Shown here one piece after another: positions 62,717 to 64,000 of a stretch of DNA of 64,000 nt. The notes below the pieces were generated by a model, which saw nothing but the letters and a program-made list of their open reading frames with translations, ran no database searches and was not told the origin of the DNA. The position numbers and the translations under genes were made by a program. Position 1 is the stretch's first letter. Each line of letters begins with the position of its first letter. The DNA is from Ostrinia nubilalis. Its lineage: Eukaryota; Arthropoda; Insecta; Lepidoptera; Crambidae. The stretch is from contig NC_087111.1 in NCBI RefSeq assembly GCF_963855985.1, positions 5,337,001 to 5,401,000 on the forward strand, given 5' to 3'.

Positions 62717-64000
62717 ATTTTGACAATAATTACGCCCGTATTCACAAACGTTACTTGCATAAGTGAAGCAGCAAATCGAACGCACAGCGTTGAATAGAGC
62801 TCTGTAATTGGTTCGTGTGTGACCCTGTGCGTCTACGCGCACTGTGAGACCTCATAGTAATGTTTTTACAGGCGTTAATCTAGTTAATCTTTGATTATAA
62901 TGTTAAGATTAACGTCTGGTTCGCGGTTTTGGTTCTATTTCAAATGATTAAGGGGTTAATTTTCATACGGCGGCACTTCAAGCTAAGCACCGTATTCAGA
63001 TGTAGGTAATAGTAGGCACTTACGATGAGTTATGACTGAACATTATACATATTGTTAACTACATCTATTGTTGCAAAATCTCATTTAATCTAGACTCGTC
63101 AATTTAATAAACGGAATGTTAGCTACAGAAATGAAATGCTTTTAACTTTAAACAAAACTGAATTCTAGGTCACATAAAATAAAGCAAGGTAGGTAACAAA
63201 ACTATCTTATCGAAAAACTATGTAGGAAAACAAGATGGCTAACACCGTTGCAAGCAACAAGTTATCTAACTATCTTTTTTTCTGCAACAAAATTTTTGCT
63301 TCTTACTTATAATAAAATAAATGTGCTTGTAACTAAAAATTTGGTAAAATAAAATCTAAGCTAATATTTTTGAATAAACTTGAATAATACTCGTATTCAT
63401 TCACTTCTCAGTCGTTGTATGTCAACTCAGCTCAGTAATGAGTCGGAACATCTTGCTTACATTACCTTCTTTTCTTATCCCAGACTTTATTAGCGAGAAT
63501 TTTGCATTTTCCTCCCCGTTTTTAGGATTCCGCACCTATTGAGTAAAAACGGGACCCTTTACTGATGCCCGTTTTCACCATCAATCCCTAATTTTTAAGT
63601 GACCCTATGGTAACACATAACAGGAATTTTGTTTTCATAAGGGTCTTTTAAAAATTAGGGATTGATGGTGAAAACGAGCATAAGACCCCACAGTCTGTCT
63701 CTCTATTTTTTATCAGGCTGTTCTCGTGAACCGTGATAGCCAGACAGTTGAAATTTTCACAAATGATGTAGTTCTACTGCCGCTTTAACAACAAATAATA
63801 AAAACTGAATAAAATAAAAGGGGGCCTCCCACACAACAAACTTGATTTTTTCTTACTCGAAAATATTCATTTCTGGAACAAATTATTTACATTATCCTCA
63901 ATTTTGTGGACGCCCTCTGCCCCATCTAGGGGACATAGGACCATAAGTCAGTCATCCTCAATTTTGTACGGAACCCATGGTACGCGAGTTCGACTCGCAT
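62717..64000. other. Terminal flank with repeat scraps
   Basis: No gene. Contains the MITE at 63567-63679, the inverted LINE scrap at 63905-63945, and at 63960-64000 a partial dispersed-repeat end ('cgcgagttcgactcgcat') cut by the window. Confidence 0.4.
63567..63679. mobile_element. 113-bp MITE
   Basis: Ends 'gcccgttttcaccatcaatc' and 'gattgatggtgaaaacgagc', with the pairing continuing through 'cctaatttttaagtgaccc'. Its right half recurs at 33788-33847 in receptor intron 6. Confidence 0.7.

Overview
The window is eukaryotic and almost certainly lepidopteran (moth or butterfly). It is AT-rich and intron-rich. It carries repeat families familiar from Lepidoptera: RTE 3' ends with (CAT)n tails, Lep1-type Helitrons, tRNA-derived SINEs, many short MITEs and a Tyr-tRNA-primed BEL/Pao element. 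I see no bacterial features, rRNA genes, CRISPR arrays or free-standing tRNA genes.

One host gene is well supported: a seven-exon D1-like dopamine receptor (Dop1R1/DopR1 type) on the + strand, coding from 8768 to 34689. The exons are 8768-8797, 12849-12936, 17100-17280, 18738-18866, 23668-23913, 27383-27630 and 34382-34689. All splice sites are GT-AG and all phases agree. Together they give an intact 409-codon frame with TM1-TM7, DRY, CWxP and NPxxY. The start exon has a leader with three small upstream ORFs. The upstream promoter and any 5' noncoding exon are not identified.

The introns act as a transposon sink. They hold a nonautonomous piggyBac-like element (TTAA duplication), two hAT-type elements inside the gene plus one upstream, several MITE families, three copies of one tRNA-derived SINE, RTE fragments, a 1.4 kb near-palindrome inserted inside a MITE, and a 1.8 kb CpG-rich satellite with 72-bp monomers and higher-order structure. 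Insertion order can be read in places: SINE, then hAT, then RTE at 27.7-30.0 kb; and MITE, then palindrome at 15.5-17.0 kb.

Downstream of the gene (35-46 kb) is repeat-rich intergenic or long-3'UTR sequence. It includes a nested pair at 37.5-38.9 kb: an outer TTA-flanked TIR element interrupted by a foldback-like element whose 250-bp arms are built of a 31-bp period and which holds a SINE.

From 46156 to 60157 lies a BEL/Pao LTR retrotransposon on the - strand in a tandem arrangement, LTR-internal-LTR-internal-LTR, with a single ATTTT target duplication around the whole. Each unit encodes gag, protease, RT and RNase H in one ORF and integrase in a second ORF that overlaps by ATGA. The left unit and the middle LTR carry a block of differences, so the array is mosaic.

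The last 3.8 kb holds Helitron ends, MITEs and LINE scraps. I found no convincing new defence or biosynthetic system. The notable material is repeat architecture and the receptor leader.
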